A stretch of DNA of 64,000 nucleotides from Lutibacter flavus (GTDB lineage: Bacteria > Bacteroidota > Bacteroidia > Flavobacteriales > Flavobacteriaceae), in the NCBI RefSeq assembly GCF_900188355.1, contig NZ_FZNX01000006.1, positions 175,118 through 239,117 on the forward strand, in the 5' to 3' direction. The translations under genes were made by a program, and so were the position numbers. The notes under the pieces are model-generated. The model was not told the origin of the DNA. It worked only from the letters and a program-made list of their open reading frames with translations, and did no database searches. Positions 1 through 7,563 of the stretch are shown in pieces (the stretch's first letter is position 1; each line of letters starts with the position of its first letter).

Positions 1-96
1 TTTTTCAGTTTTATGTTGGCTGTTTTTTTTATAATATAAAGTAAAACCAACATAAGTTAGCGCAACACCTAATAAAATACCTGCTAATAAATCCAT
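1..96 (-). CDS. N-terminal fragment of a small membrane-anchored protein (partial)
   Basis: The first 32 codons of a minus-strand gene whose 3' end lies outside the window. It begins with ATG and reads MDLLAGILLGVALTYVGFTL, followed by YYKKNSQHKTEK. Residues 3-22 form one hydrophobic segment and the lysines after it suggest a cytoplasmic face. The start lies 34 bases beyond the hemW stop, so it is probably read as the gene after hemW. No family is recognised from so little sequence; a short single-pass membrane protein is the safest description. Confidence 0.55.
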   Translation of the reverse strand, partial: MDLLAGILLGVALTYVGFTLYYKKNSQHKTEK

Positions 97-130
97 AGTT
101 TTTGTTGTTGGTCAAATATATGCAATGTTT

Positions 131-1270
131 TTATATTATGAATAAATCACTTGCTATTCCATCTGCTAAAAACTTCCCTTTTTTTGTAGTTGTTAAAACT
201 GTATTACCGTTATCATTTAATTGAAATTTTAATAATTCTTTTTCAACAAAAGGCTGGGCATTTTTTTCTAAATGCAGCAAATAATCAATACCAAATTGCT
301 GTTCAATCCTTTTTAAATCAACTCCCCAAATAGTGCGTAAACCAGTCATAATATATTCATTAAATCTGTTTTTTATAGATAAAATTTCGGTTTCTATGGG
401 AAGTGTATTTTCATTTAAAGATTTTATATATTTTGCGTTGTTTGAAACATTCCATGAACGTTCCAAACCATTAAATGAATGCGCTGAAGGTCCAATTCCT
501 AAATATTTTTCGCCTAACCAATAAGAAGTATTGTGCTTTGAAAAATAGTTTGGCTTCCCAAAATTGGAAATTTCATATTGAATAAATCCTCTTTTTTGAG
601 TTTCTTCAACCAACGTATTAAAATGGGTTAACGCCAAATTTTCATCAACTGGCGGAACTTTTCCTTTTTTAATTAAGGAATGTAATGCTGTTTTTTCCTC
701 TACGGTTAGTGCATAACTCGAAATATGCGGAACTCCAAATTCAAAAGCAATTTGCAAATTTTTCAACCACTTTTCGTTTGTCATATTAGGCACTCCATAA
801 ATTAAATCAATTGTAATATTATGAAAGTAACGCATCGCCACAGATAAACAATTTTTAGATTCTTCAGCAGTATGCGCACGATTCATAAATTTTAAATCAT
901 CTTCAAAAAAAGATTGGATGCCAATGCTGAGCCTGTTTATTGGAGAAGCTGCCAATTCCTTTATTTTACTTTCAGATAAATCATCCGGATTGGCTTCTAA
1001 GGTAATTTCAGGTTTTTCAATAACTGAAAAGTTGCTATAAATAACCTCAAAAATTGATTCTAATTCTACAATTGTTAAAAGTGATGGCGTACCTCCTCCA
1101 AAATAGATTGTTTCAATAGTTTCATTTTCTACAAAATTTTTCCTCAACAATAATTCTTTTTTAATTGAATTTAATAGTTCTTCTTTTCTTTTTAAAGATG
1201 TTGAAAAATGAAAATCACAATAATAACAAGCTTGTTTACAAAATGGTATGTGAATATATATTCCTGCCAA
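131..1270 (-). CDS. hemW: HemW-type radical SAM protein (haem chaperone)
   Basis: Member of the HemW/HemN family. HemW is now viewed as a haem chaperone that delivers haem to membrane proteins, though it is often annotated as oxygen-independent coproporphyrinogen III oxidase. The [4Fe-4S] motif CxxxCxxC is at C11, C15 and C18, followed by GGGTP at residues 58-62, as in radical SAM enzymes. The extra cysteine that follows the cluster motif in true HemN (CxxxCxxCxC) is absent, favouring HemW, and 379 residues fits HemW. The start is TTG: an in-frame stop lies three codons upstream, and homologues begin M-A-G-I-Y-I-H-I-P-F-C at exactly this point. A TAnnTTTG box 23 bases upstream fits a promoter. 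Confidence 0.93.
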   Translation of the reverse strand: MAGIYIHIPFCKQACYYCDFHFSTSLKRKEELLNSIKKELLLRKNFVENETIETIYFGGGTPSLLTIVELESIFEVIYSNFSVIEKPEITLEANPDDLSESKIKELAASPINRLSIGIQSFFEDDLKFMNRAHTAEESKNCLSVAMRYFHNITIDLIYGVPNMTNEKWLKNLQIAFEFGVPHISSYALTVEEKTALHSLIKKGKVPPVDENLALTHFNTLVEETQKRGFIQYEISNFGKPNYFSKHNTSYWLGEKYLGIGPSAHSFNGLERSWNVSNNAKYIKSLNENTLPIETEILSIKNRFNEYIMTGLRTIWGVDLKRIEQQFGIDYLLHLEKNAQPFVEKELLKFQLNDNGNTVLTTTKKGKFLADGIASDLFII

Positions 1271-1292
1271 TTCAATTTATTTTTAGATTTTT

Positions 1293-1300
1293 CAAAAGTA
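1293..1300 (-). promoter_or_regulatory. Predicted -7 promoter box of hemW
   Basis: On the minus strand this reads TACTTTTG, matching the Bacteroidota -7 consensus TAnnTTTG, 23 bases before the TTG start of hemW. No clear -33 element is seen. Confidence 0.5.
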
Positions 1301-1384
1301 CAACTTAATAAAAAACTGCAAAAGGTGATTTAAGTTACCTTTTTTGTGAAAACACTATTGTATTTTTGATAAAAAGCGTCAATC

Positions 1385-1672
1385 ATGTACACATATATAG
1401 TATCATTTAAAGTTAAAGAAGGTGAAGGAATTACATTTGTTGAACTTCAAAAATTTGAAGAATTAACAGAAGCTAAACCTGCAGGCTTAGATCATTTTCA
1501 TATTTTTAAAGATAGAAATGAAGAAAACAGGTTTTTTTTAGTTGAATATTGGAACTCCAAAGAAGATAGAGTTAAAATGGAAAACTCTAAAGAATACCAC
1601 CTTTTTAGAGAGCATAGAAATTTAGTAATTGACAAAAAATACGAAACGTATGAGTGTGATGTGATAATTTAA
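1385..1672 (+). CDS. ABM-domain protein (putative quinol monooxygenase / dimeric alpha-beta barrel)
   Basis: A 95-residue protein with the pattern of the antibiotic biosynthesis monooxygenase (ABM) fold: a first strand (YIVSFKVKEG), a helix, a central FHIFKDRNEENRFFLVEYW strand pair, and a terminal helix with EYHLFREH. Proteins of this fold include small cofactor-free monooxygenases such as YgiN, haem-degrading enzymes and many of unknown role. No substrate can be assigned. It stands alone, facing ruvC tail-to-tail with one base between the stop codons. TATTTTTG at 1361-1368 resembles a -7 box, though no -33 element lies at the usual distance. Confidence 0.75.
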   Translation: MYTYIVSFKVKEGEGITFVELQKFEELTEAKPAGLDHFHIFKDRNEENRFFLVEYWNSKEDRVKMENSKEYHLFREHRNLVIDKKYETYECDVII

Positions 1673-1673
1673 T

Positions 1674-2228
1674 TTACTCCTTTACTCTATTTCCGTTTTG
1701 TTTTACAAAAGCGCTCCAGCCTGTATAATTTTTACCTGAAGTTATTTTACCGCTATTATAAAAATGACAAACAGCTGCCGCTAAACCGTCTGTTGCATCT
1801 AAATTTTTAGGTAATTCTTTTATTTTTAACAAACTCTGTAACATTTTTGCAACTTGCTCTTTACTGGCATTACCATTGCCTGTAATTGCCATTTTAATTT
1901 TCTTAGGAGAATATTCTGTAATTGGCACTTCACGAGATAATCCTGCCGCCATTGCAACACCCTGAGCACGTCCTAACTTTAACATTGACTGTACATTTTT
2001 ACCAAAAAAAGGTGCTTCAATAGCAATTTCATCTGGATGATACGTTTCTATTAAATCAATAGTGCGTTCAAAAATTAGCTTTAATTTTACGTAGTGATCG
2101 TCATATTTTTTTAGCATTAACTCATTCAACTGAATTAACTCCATTTTTTTATTTACTACTTTTATCAATCCAAAACCCATAATGGTGGTTCCAGGATCAA
2201 TTCCCAATATGATTTTTTCTAAACTCAA
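1674..2228 (-). CDS. ruvC: Holliday junction resolvase RuvC
   Basis: Crossover junction endodeoxyribonuclease, which cuts Holliday junctions with RuvAB in recombinational repair. The acidic active-site residues are visible: D11 in GIDPGT, E71 in AIEAPFF, and D144/D147 in the LDATDGLAAAVCH segment. The length of 184 residues is normal. The start codon is TTG; the codon directly upstream is an in-frame TAA and no ATG precedes the first catalytic Asp, so there is little choice of start. It is divergent from the membrane protein gene at 2253, with only 24 bases between start codons, so the two promoters must overlap the neighbouring coding region. Confidence 0.95.
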   Translation of the reverse strand: MSLEKIILGIDPGTTIMGFGLIKVVNKKMELIQLNELMLKKYDDHYVKLKLIFERTIDLIETYHPDEIAIEAPFFGKNVQSMLKLGRAQGVAMAAGLSREVPITEYSPKKIKMAITGNGNASKEQVAKMLQSLLKIKELPKNLDATDGLAAAVCHFYNSGKITSGKNYTGWSAFVKQNGNRVKE

Positions 2229-2249
2229 TTAGTTGTTTATTTGTAAAAC

Positions 2250-2257
2250 CAAATGTA
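2250..2257 (-). promoter_or_regulatory. Predicted -7 promoter box of ruvC
   Basis: Minus-strand TACATTTG, 21 bases before the ruvC TTG start. It overlaps the first codons of the divergent gene. A second match, TATATTTG, lies at 2270-2277, so either could be used. Confidence 0.4.
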
Positions 2258-3191
2258 CAATATCTTGCACAAATATAAACCCCAACTTTTATTGCTATTT
2301 AAGTTAGCAATTGTATTTGGCGCAATTTATTTTATTTATCAAAAATTAATTAATAATAACTTGCTAACATTCTCAAAGTTTAGAGAGCAATTTTCGGTTA
2401 TATGGACAACTAATATTTGGAAACTTATCTTACTGCTTTTGTTTACAGATGCCAATTGGTTGTTAGAAATATTTAAATGGAAAACATTAGTTTCACCCGA
2501 AAAAAAAATAACGTTTTTTGATGCTTTTGAACAATGCTTCGCATCATTAACAGCATCACTAATAACGCCAAATAGAATTGGAGAATATGGTGCAAAAGCG
2601 CTGTTTTTTGAAAAAGAAAAACGAAAAAAAATAATGTTATTAAATCTAATTGGAAATATGAGTCAGTTAGGTGTTACGCTATTTTTTGGAATAATTGGAA
2701 TGGCTTATTTAATAATGAATTTCAACTTCCCCATTCCATCTGTTAACTCAAAAAACATCCTAATTATAATAGTGGTTGGTTTTTTAATTTATTTATTAAG
2801 AGACAAATTTCAGCTTCATAAAATAAGAACTTACTTTATAAAACTACCGAAAACAATCTTCTATAAAACGTTGATTTTATCTCTTTTACGATACTTATTT
2901 TTTTCGCATCAGTTCTATTATTTATTGCTATTATTTGGAATTGAAACAGATTATTTTACAGTCATGAATTTACTTTTCTGTATGTATTTATTGGCTTCAA
3001 TAATACCCAGTTTACCAATTTTTGATTGGGTTATTAAAGGCTCCATTGCTGTTTGGTTATTTGGCTTAATTGGAATAAATGAATTGACAATTATAACGAT
3101 TACAACTATAATGTGGCTTTTAAACTTTGCAATTCCTGCCCTATTTGGAAGTATATTTGTGTTAAATTTTAAATTGATTGAAATAGAATGA
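2253..3191 (+). CDS. Flippase-like polytopic membrane protein (LPG synthase TM / UPF0104-like)
   Basis: A 312-residue, very hydrophobic protein with about eight predicted membrane helices, starting at residues 13-30. The middle segment (DAFEQCFASLTASLITPNRIGEYGAKALFFEKEKRKK) carries the ITPxRxGE pattern typical of the lysylphosphatidylglycerol synthase transmembrane / flippase-like family. Proteins of this family without the catalytic aminoacyl-transfer domain often sit beside glycosyltransferases and are presumed to help lipid-linked intermediates cross the membrane. Its stop overlaps the ATG of the family 2 glycosyltransferase by four bases, so the two are translationally coupled and probably act together. 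The exact substrate is unknown. Confidence 0.7.
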   Translation: MYNILHKYKPQLLLLFKLAIVFGAIYFIYQKLINNNLLTFSKFREQFSVIWTTNIWKLILLLLFTDANWLLEIFKWKTLVSPEKKITFFDAFEQCFASLTASLITPNRIGEYGAKALFFEKEKRKKIMLLNLIGNMSQLGVTLFFGIIGMAYLIMNFNFPIPSVNSKNILIIIVVGFLIYLLRDKFQLHKIRTYFIKLPKTIFYKTLILSLLRYLFFSHQFYYLLLLFGIETDYFTVMNLLFCMYLLASIIPSLPIFDWVIKGSIAVWLFGLIGINELTIITITTIMWLLNFAIPALFGSIFVLNFKLIEIE

Positions 3192-4312
3192 TTATCGCTT
3201 TCATTATAACTTTTTTTTACGCCGCTTTAATTATTTTTTTTATAATTGGTTTTGATAAAATTGAAACAATAAAAAACAAAAATATAGCTCCAAAAAACAC
3301 CTTCTCAATTATAATTCCATTTAGAAATGAAGCACATAATATACCAAATTTATTAAAATCGCTTTCTTTAATAAATTATCCAAAAAATTTATTTGAAATT
3401 CTTTTAGTTAATGATGCTTCCAAAGACGATTATAATTCAATTATTGAACATTATAAATTGCATAATCCAACGCTGAAATTAATTCAGATTGAAAATGAAA
3501 GAACAACAAATTCACCAAAAAAAGATGCAATAAATTCAGCAATAAAAATTGCCAATCGCGATTGGATTATTACTACTGATGCTGATTGTGAAGTTCCAAA
3601 AAATTGGTTATTTATTTTCAATCAATTTATAGAAGAAAAAAAACCATTATTTATTAGTGCTCCGGTAAAATTTAAAACTAAGAAAGGTTTATTATTTCAC
3701 TTTCAAAATTTAAATTTCATAAGTTTAATAGGAAGTACTATTGGAGGTTTTGGAATTAAAAAACCATTCATGTGTAATGGCGCAAATTTGTGTTACCATA
3801 AAAATACTTTTTTTGAATTAAATGGTTTTGAAGGAAACTCAGCCATTGCAAGTGGTGACGATATTTTTTTATTAGAAAAAATGTTACAATTGCTTCCTGA
3901 AAAAGTAGCTTACTTAAAATCTAATGAAGCTACCGTAAAAACTTCTTCTGAAAAAACGTGGAAACTATTTTTTAACCAGCAAATACGCTGGGCATCAAAA
4001 ACTACAGCTTATACAAGTTCTTTTTCCAAAATAGTTGCGGCAACAGTATTTTTAGAAAACTTAATGCTAATTCTTTTGGGAATTTTATTGATTTTCCAAC
4101 CTTCTTATTGGAGTGTTTTTTTAATTCTTTTAGTGCTTAAAACAATTGTAGATTTAATTTTAATAATTAAATCTACACGCTTTTTAAAGAGTAATTTGTC
4201 ATTAAGATATTATTTAATAACATGTGTTTTTTATCCTTTTTATATTGCTTTCATCTCCTTTTCTACGCTATTTAAAACCTATCAATGGAAAGGGAGAACT
4301 TTTAAAAAATAA
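3188..4312 (+). CDS. Family 2 glycosyltransferase, membrane-anchored
   Basis: A GT-A fold glycosyltransferase of 374 residues. An N-terminal membrane helix (residues 1-24) is followed by the GT2 opening IIIPFRNEAHNI near residue 41, a DxD metal/nucleotide motif at D131-A-D133, and a Q-x-x-R-W type segment (QQIRW, about residues 264-268) typical of processive or membrane GT2 enzymes. Two or three hydrophobic helices close the protein. The sugar donor and acceptor cannot be told from sequence. It overlaps the flippase-like gene by four bases, which suggests one envelope glycolipid or polysaccharide step. Lysine-rich AT-biased codon use matches its neighbours. Confidence 0.85.
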   Translation: MIIAFIITFFYAALIIFFIIGFDKIETIKNKNIAPKNTFSIIIPFRNEAHNIPNLLKSLSLINYPKNLFEILLVNDASKDDYNSIIEHYKLHNPTLKLIQIENERTTNSPKKDAINSAIKIANRDWIITTDADCEVPKNWLFIFNQFIEEKKPLFISAPVKFKTKKGLLFHFQNLNFISLIGSTIGGFGIKKPFMCNGANLCYHKNTFFELNGFEGNSAIASGDDIFLLEKMLQLLPEKVAYLKSNEATVKTSSEKTWKLFFNQQIRWASKTTAYTSSFSKIVAATVFLENLMLILLGILLIFQPSYWSVFLILLVLKTIVDLILIIKSTRFLKSNLSLRYYLITCVFYPFYIAFISFSTLFKTYQWKGRTFKK

Positions 4313-4378
4313 TGTTAAGTTCTATAGTGAGTTCAATATAAGAAAACCTAATAATTTCTGTATATCAGTCGGTTATCT

Positions 4379-4463
4379 CATTGCGAAGGAGTTACGACTG
4401 TGGTAATCTGTTTATTAATAGTCAGATTGACACATTTTACTTAAAAAAGTAAAATTCGCAATG
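4379..4463. repeat. Palindromic intergenic repeat (CATTGCGAA ... TTCGCAATG ends)
   Basis: An 85-base element in the 213-base gap between the glycosyltransferase and the small membrane ORF. Its ends are perfect 9-base inverted repeats (4379-4387 and 4455-4463). Two hairpins lie inside: AATCTG/CAGATT (4405-4410, 4423-4428) and TTTTACTT/AAGTAAAA (4435-4442, 4447-4454). The end sequence, continuing as TTCGCAATGACG, resembles the short dispersed palindromic repeats known from many Bacteroidota genomes. The rest of the gap, 4313-4378 and 4464-4525, shows nothing I can name. Confidence 0.6.
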
Positions 4464-4525
4464 ACGTCTTTTTAAATTTATGATTATCCGCAGTTTGTTT
4501 TTATTCTTAAATCGAACTCGGCTTT

Positions 4526-4654
4526 CTAATTAAAAAACCCAGTAATAAAACTTTCTATATTATACCAAAAGAAAATAATAATTAGAAGTACTATTAACAA
4601 TATAAATGCTCGTTTATTATTTGGTTTTTTCCGTTTTTTAAATCGGTTTTCCAT
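4526..4654 (-). CDS. 42-residue single-pass membrane peptide
   Basis: A short ORF that starts three bases after the mnmD stop, so it should be on the mnmD transcript. It has a strongly basic N-terminus (MENRFKKRKKPNNKR), then one membrane helix (AFILLIVLLIIIFFWY, residues 16-31) and a short tail. The positive-inside rule would place the N-terminus in the cytoplasm. Position and the clean charge/hydrophobic division argue that it is a real gene rather than noise. I do not recognise a family. Confidence 0.55.
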   Translation of the reverse strand: MENRFKKRKKPNNKRAFILLIVLLIIIFFWYNIESFITGFFN

Positions 4655-4657
4655 AAT

Positions 4658-5323
4658 TTATTTTACTTTTTTTGCTCTTAACATTTCTCTTTTTCCAGGA
4701 GGCCCAGGTAATTTTTCAACTAAAAACCCAACAGATTGCATTGCGCGTCTAACACTTCCTTTCGCGCTATAAGTTACCAAAACTCCTCCGTTATTTAATG
4801 CTTCAAACATTTTTTTAAATATTTCCTCTGTCCACAATTCTGGCTGAACTCTGGCTCCAAATGCATCAAAATAAATTAAATCAAAAGCTTCAACATCAAT
4901 AATTTCATAAAAAAATTGCTTTCTTTTTGTTAGTGAAAATTTAGATGAAATTATATTTTCAGCTTCCCAATCTTGTAGATGCATTTCATTAAAAACATTC
5001 TTAAACTTTGTTGCATTTAATTCATCAACATAGTTTAGTTTCTCAATTTCTTCAGAAACTACAGGATACGCTTCTACTCCAACATAATTTACTTCTATAT
5101 TCATTTTTGGAGCTTCTAAATAAGTAATAAAACTATTCAATCCCGTTCCAAAACCAATTTCAAGAATATTAATTTTTTGGTTTGAAAAAAGAGATAATCC
5201 ACTTTTAATAAACACATGAATTGCTTCTTGAATCGCACCATGTTTTGAATGATATTGCTCGTTCCACTCTGGTAAATGTATGGTAGAAGAACCGTCTGAA
5301 GTAATAATTATTTCTCGTTTCAC
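4658..5323 (-). CDS. mnmD: Stand-alone MnmD tRNA methyltransferase (5-methylaminomethyl-2-thiouridine synthesis)
   Basis: SAM-dependent methyltransferase of the DUF752/MnmD family, which methylates the aminomethyl group at the wobble uridine of some tRNAs. In gammaproteobacteria this is the N-terminal half of the bifunctional MnmC; here it stands alone at 221 residues with no FAD oxidase domain. The SAM motif EIGFGTGLN spans residues 55-63, and the family signature is seen in YFDAFGARVQPELW and in the C-terminal GSVRRAMQSVGF and LPGPPGKREMLRA. The start is GTG, three bases after the TAA of the cytochrome gene, so it is the third gene of a DUF4920-cytochrome-mnmD run. The 42-residue membrane peptide follows at once. 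Confidence 0.88.
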   Translation of the reverse strand: MKREIIITSDGSSTIHLPEWNEQYHSKHGAIQEAIHVFIKSGLSLFSNQKINILEIGFGTGLNSFITYLEAPKMNIEVNYVGVEAYPVVSEEIEKLNYVDELNATKFKNVFNEMHLQDWEAENIISSKFSLTKRKQFFYEIIDVEAFDLIYFDAFGARVQPELWTEEIFKKMFEALNNGGVLVTYSAKGSVRRAMQSVGFLVEKLPGPPGKREMLRAKKVK

Positions 5324-5326
5324 GAC

Positions 5327-5758
5327 TTACTTTATAAGTAACTTTTCTATTCTTGGAATTGGACCAAGACACGTAGTTTTATGGCAAGCAACACAAGTAT
5401 TAACCATAATGTTAAATTGATCTTTCACTTCATTCTGTGAAGCTGAAAAAATTGCTTGCTGATTTTCTATAAATGCTTTCGAAAAAATTTCGAAACTGTC
5501 ATTTCTATCTTTTGGATCCGTTAAAATAGCTGAATGAATATTTAAAAACTTATCAGAAAATTCACCAACATCCTCATTATTAATAATCTTATTTTTAAGA
5601 ACTTCATTAGTTTTATACATTTCTTCCATAAGCAATGCCATTTCAGAAAATTGATACATCACTAACTCTTCATTAGCCTTTTTCACTTCTTCCTTTTTTA
5701 CAGAATTACAAGATAAAATGGGTAGACCAAATAATATTAAAACAATAAACTTCTTCAT
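5327..5758 (-). CDS. Small c-type cytochrome lipoprotein
   Basis: A 143-residue exported protein. The N-terminus MKKFIVLILFGLPILSC is a lipoprotein signal with its lipobox cysteine at residue 17. A single haem c attachment motif CVACH lies at residues 122-126, close to the C-terminus, with a helical region before it. This resembles small cytochrome c' or c-556-like four-helix proteins, where the CxxCH is also near the end. The axial ligand and partner cannot be named. Its ATG overlaps the stop of the DUF4920 lipoprotein by one base, which argues for a shared transcript and envelope role. Confidence 0.75.
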   Translation of the reverse strand: MKKFIVLILFGLPILSCNSVKKEEVKKANEELVMYQFSEMALLMEEMYKTNEVLKNKIINNEDVGEFSDKFLNIHSAILTDPKDRNDSFEIFSKAFIENQQAIFSASQNEVKDQFNIMVNTCVACHKTTCLGPIPRIEKLLIK

Positions 5759-6264
5759 TATTTTATCATTAAAACACCATCTGCCTCAAACGACAATGTA
5801 TATTTTGGTTCTATTATTTTAGCAATTTCCTCTTCAGATTTACCTCCATCTTCGGCAAAATGACGTAATTCTTCAACTGAAGTAGTTTTAACAAATGCTT
5901 TACCGTTAACAATTACTGCTCTTCCATCTGAATTAAGAGGCATAAAAAAACCATAATCTTTAAATTTAACAAAAGACTCTTGCTCTTCTCCTAAATCTAA
6001 ATTCATCCAGCAACCTTTGCTTTTACAAACTGTATTTATTTTTGAAGCAAATTTTACATTAATAGTATCTCCTTCTTTTAGCCCTTTATATTTTTCAGCC
6101 ATTTCCTCTTTTGATATTACATTATCATCTTCAATTTCATCACCAAATGAAAGGTAACTAACCTCTTGTTTTTCAACCTCTTTTTCTACATTTTTAACCT
6201 TTTCATTTTTACATGAAGCTAAAAAAAATAAGGCTAAAACTACTAATACTGCATTCTTTATCAT
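5758..6264 (-). CDS. DUF4920 lipoprotein
   Basis: A 168-residue lipoprotein (MIKNAVLVVLALFFLASC, lipobox Cys 18) followed by an acidic linker and a compact domain. That domain contains CKSKGCWMNL and SFVKFKDYGFFMP, the pattern of DUF4920, which is common in Bacteroidota. The two cysteines in CKSKGCW could bind metal or form a disulphide, but I have no evidence for which. It leads a run with the cytochrome and mnmD. A TATATTTG promoter box lies 30 bases upstream. Confidence 0.75.
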   Translation of the reverse strand: MIKNAVLVVLALFFLASCKNEKVKNVEKEVEKQEVSYLSFGDEIEDDNVISKEEMAEKYKGLKEGDTINVKFASKINTVCKSKGCWMNLDLGEEQESFVKFKDYGFFMPLNSDGRAVIVNGKAFVKTTSVEELRHFAEDGGKSEEEIAKIIEPKYTLSFEADGVLMIK

Positions 6265-6293
6265 TTCAAATTGTTTAAATTCAACATTTTAGG

Positions 6294-6301
6294 CAAATAT
6301 A
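6294..6301 (-). promoter_or_regulatory. Predicted -7 box of the DUF4920-cytochrome-mnmD operon
   Basis: Minus-strand TATATTTG, 30 bases before the DUF4920 start, in the divergent gap shared with ilvE. Confidence 0.5.
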
Positions 6302-6358
6302 TTAAAAATAAGGAATTAACTTTAAAAAGATTTAAAATTATAAATTAAAAAAAATAAG

Positions 6359-6366
6359 TAATTTTG
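6359..6366 (+). promoter_or_regulatory. Predicted -7 box of ilvE
   Basis: TAATTTTG, 24 bases before the ilvE ATG. It matches TAnnTTTG. No strong -33 TTG is present. Confidence 0.45.
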
Positions 6367-6389
6367 TTTAAAATAAACTTAAAGTAACA

Positions 6390-7442
6390 ATGGCTTTACA
6401 TATAGAAAAAATAGCAAAATCAAAAATCTCGAACGTTGATTTTAGCAATTTAAAATTCGGTCAGATTTTTACAGATCATATGTTTGAATGTGATTTTGAA
6501 AATGGAGCATGGCAAACACCTAAAATAAGACCTTACCAAGCACTTTCTTTTGATCCTTCAGCAAAAGTTTTCCATTATGGACAGGCTGTTTTTGAAGGTA
6601 TGAAAGCTTATAAAGACGATAATAATGATATTTGGTTGTTTAGGCCAGATCAAAATCAAGAACGTATTAACATATCGGCAGAAAGGTTAGATATGCCCGC
6701 CTTTCCTAAAGAATACTTTTTTGAAGGATTGATTGAATTGTTAAAATTGGATAGTGAATGGGTTCAAAAAGGTGAAGGCAATGCGTTGTACATTCGTCCT
6801 TTTATAATTGCTACTGAAAATTGTGTTTCGGCATCATCATCTACTAACTATAAATTTATGATTATTTGCTCACCTGTGCAAGCTTATTATGCTGGTGAAG
6901 TTAGGGTTGTAATTGCGGATAAATATAGTAGATCTGCAAATGGAGGTGTTGGTTTTGCAAAAGCTGCAGGAAATTATGCTGCATCTTTTTATCCTGCAAA
7001 ATTAGCTGCACAACAAGGATATCAGCAAGTTTTATGGACAGATGCTTCTTCCCACGAGTTTTTAGAAGAAGCAGGAACTATGAATGTGTTTTTTAGAGTT
7101 AATGACACTTTATTAACTGCTCCAACCAGTGAACGAATTTTGGACGGCGTTACTCGCAAAAGCATCATTCAATTCGCAGAAGATAAAGGAATAAAAGTAG
7201 AAGTTAGACCTATTAGGGTTGACGAAATTGTTGAAGCAGCTAAAAAAGGAGAACTTTTAGAAATGTTTGGAGCAGGAACGGCAGCAGTTATTAGCCCAAT
7301 TTTAGGCTTTGCGCATAAAGACGAAAAATTTGAACTCCCAAAAGTTGAAAATAGCTATGCTTCTTTTATTAAAAAGAGCATTACTGATATTCAACGTAAC
7401 TTAGCTGAAGATAAATTTGGCTGGAGAGTTAAAGTACAATAA
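6390..7442 (+). CDS. ilvE: Branched-chain amino acid aminotransferase
   Basis: Fold-type IV PLP aminotransferase of 350 residues that interconverts leucine, isoleucine and valine with their 2-oxo acids. Family features in order are the HYGQAVFEGMKAY segment near residue 62, YIRPF, the PLP lysine at about K191 in GFAKAAGNYAAS, LWTDASSHEFLEEAGTMNVFF, and a C-terminal EMFGAGTAAVISPI loop. This arrangement (KAAGNYAAS) is that of the BCAT group rather than D-amino acid aminotransferase. It appears monocistronic, with its own -7 box upstream and a hairpin downstream. Confidence 0.94.
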   Translation: MALHIEKIAKSKISNVDFSNLKFGQIFTDHMFECDFENGAWQTPKIRPYQALSFDPSAKVFHYGQAVFEGMKAYKDDNNDIWLFRPDQNQERINISAERLDMPAFPKEYFFEGLIELLKLDSEWVQKGEGNALYIRPFIIATENCVSASSSTNYKFMIICSPVQAYYAGEVRVVIADKYSRSANGGVGFAKAAGNYAASFYPAKLAAQQGYQQVLWTDASSHEFLEEAGTMNVFFRVNDTLLTAPTSERILDGVTRKSIIQFAEDKGIKVEVRPIRVDEIVEAAKKGELLEMFGAGTAAVISPILGFAHKDEKFELPKVENSYASFIKKSITDIQRNLAEDKFGWRVKVQ

Positions 7443-7496
7443 TTCAAATCAAGGTAATACTTGCCTAAAATTATAACTTTTTATACATTGCAACAA

Positions 7497-7529
7497 CCAA
7501 AACAATCGGATACTAATCCGATTGTTTGG
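7497..7529. promoter_or_regulatory. Strong hairpin between ilvE and nadA
   Basis: A 14-pair stem: CCAAAACAATCGGAT (one bulged A) and ATCCGATTGTTTGG around the loop ACTA. No U-run follows, so it is not a classical terminator. It ends 34 bases before the nadA ATG and could be an ilvE transcript end, an operator (AATCGGAT-N4-ATCCGATT is a two-fold palindrome) or a nadA leader element. Confidence 0.5.
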
Positions 7530-7563
7530 CATATTTATTGGTCTTAACCAAGAAAGAAAAATT

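Noticed and set aside
4224..4406. 60-codon frame overlapping the end of the glycosyltransferase gene
   Set aside because: It is a shifted reading of the GT2 C-terminal helix that runs on into the palindromic repeat; no independent features.
4379..4463. The palindromic repeat as a tRNA or riboswitch
   Set aside because: The ends are simple inverted repeats, with no cloverleaf arms, CCA-like end or adjacent regulated gene.
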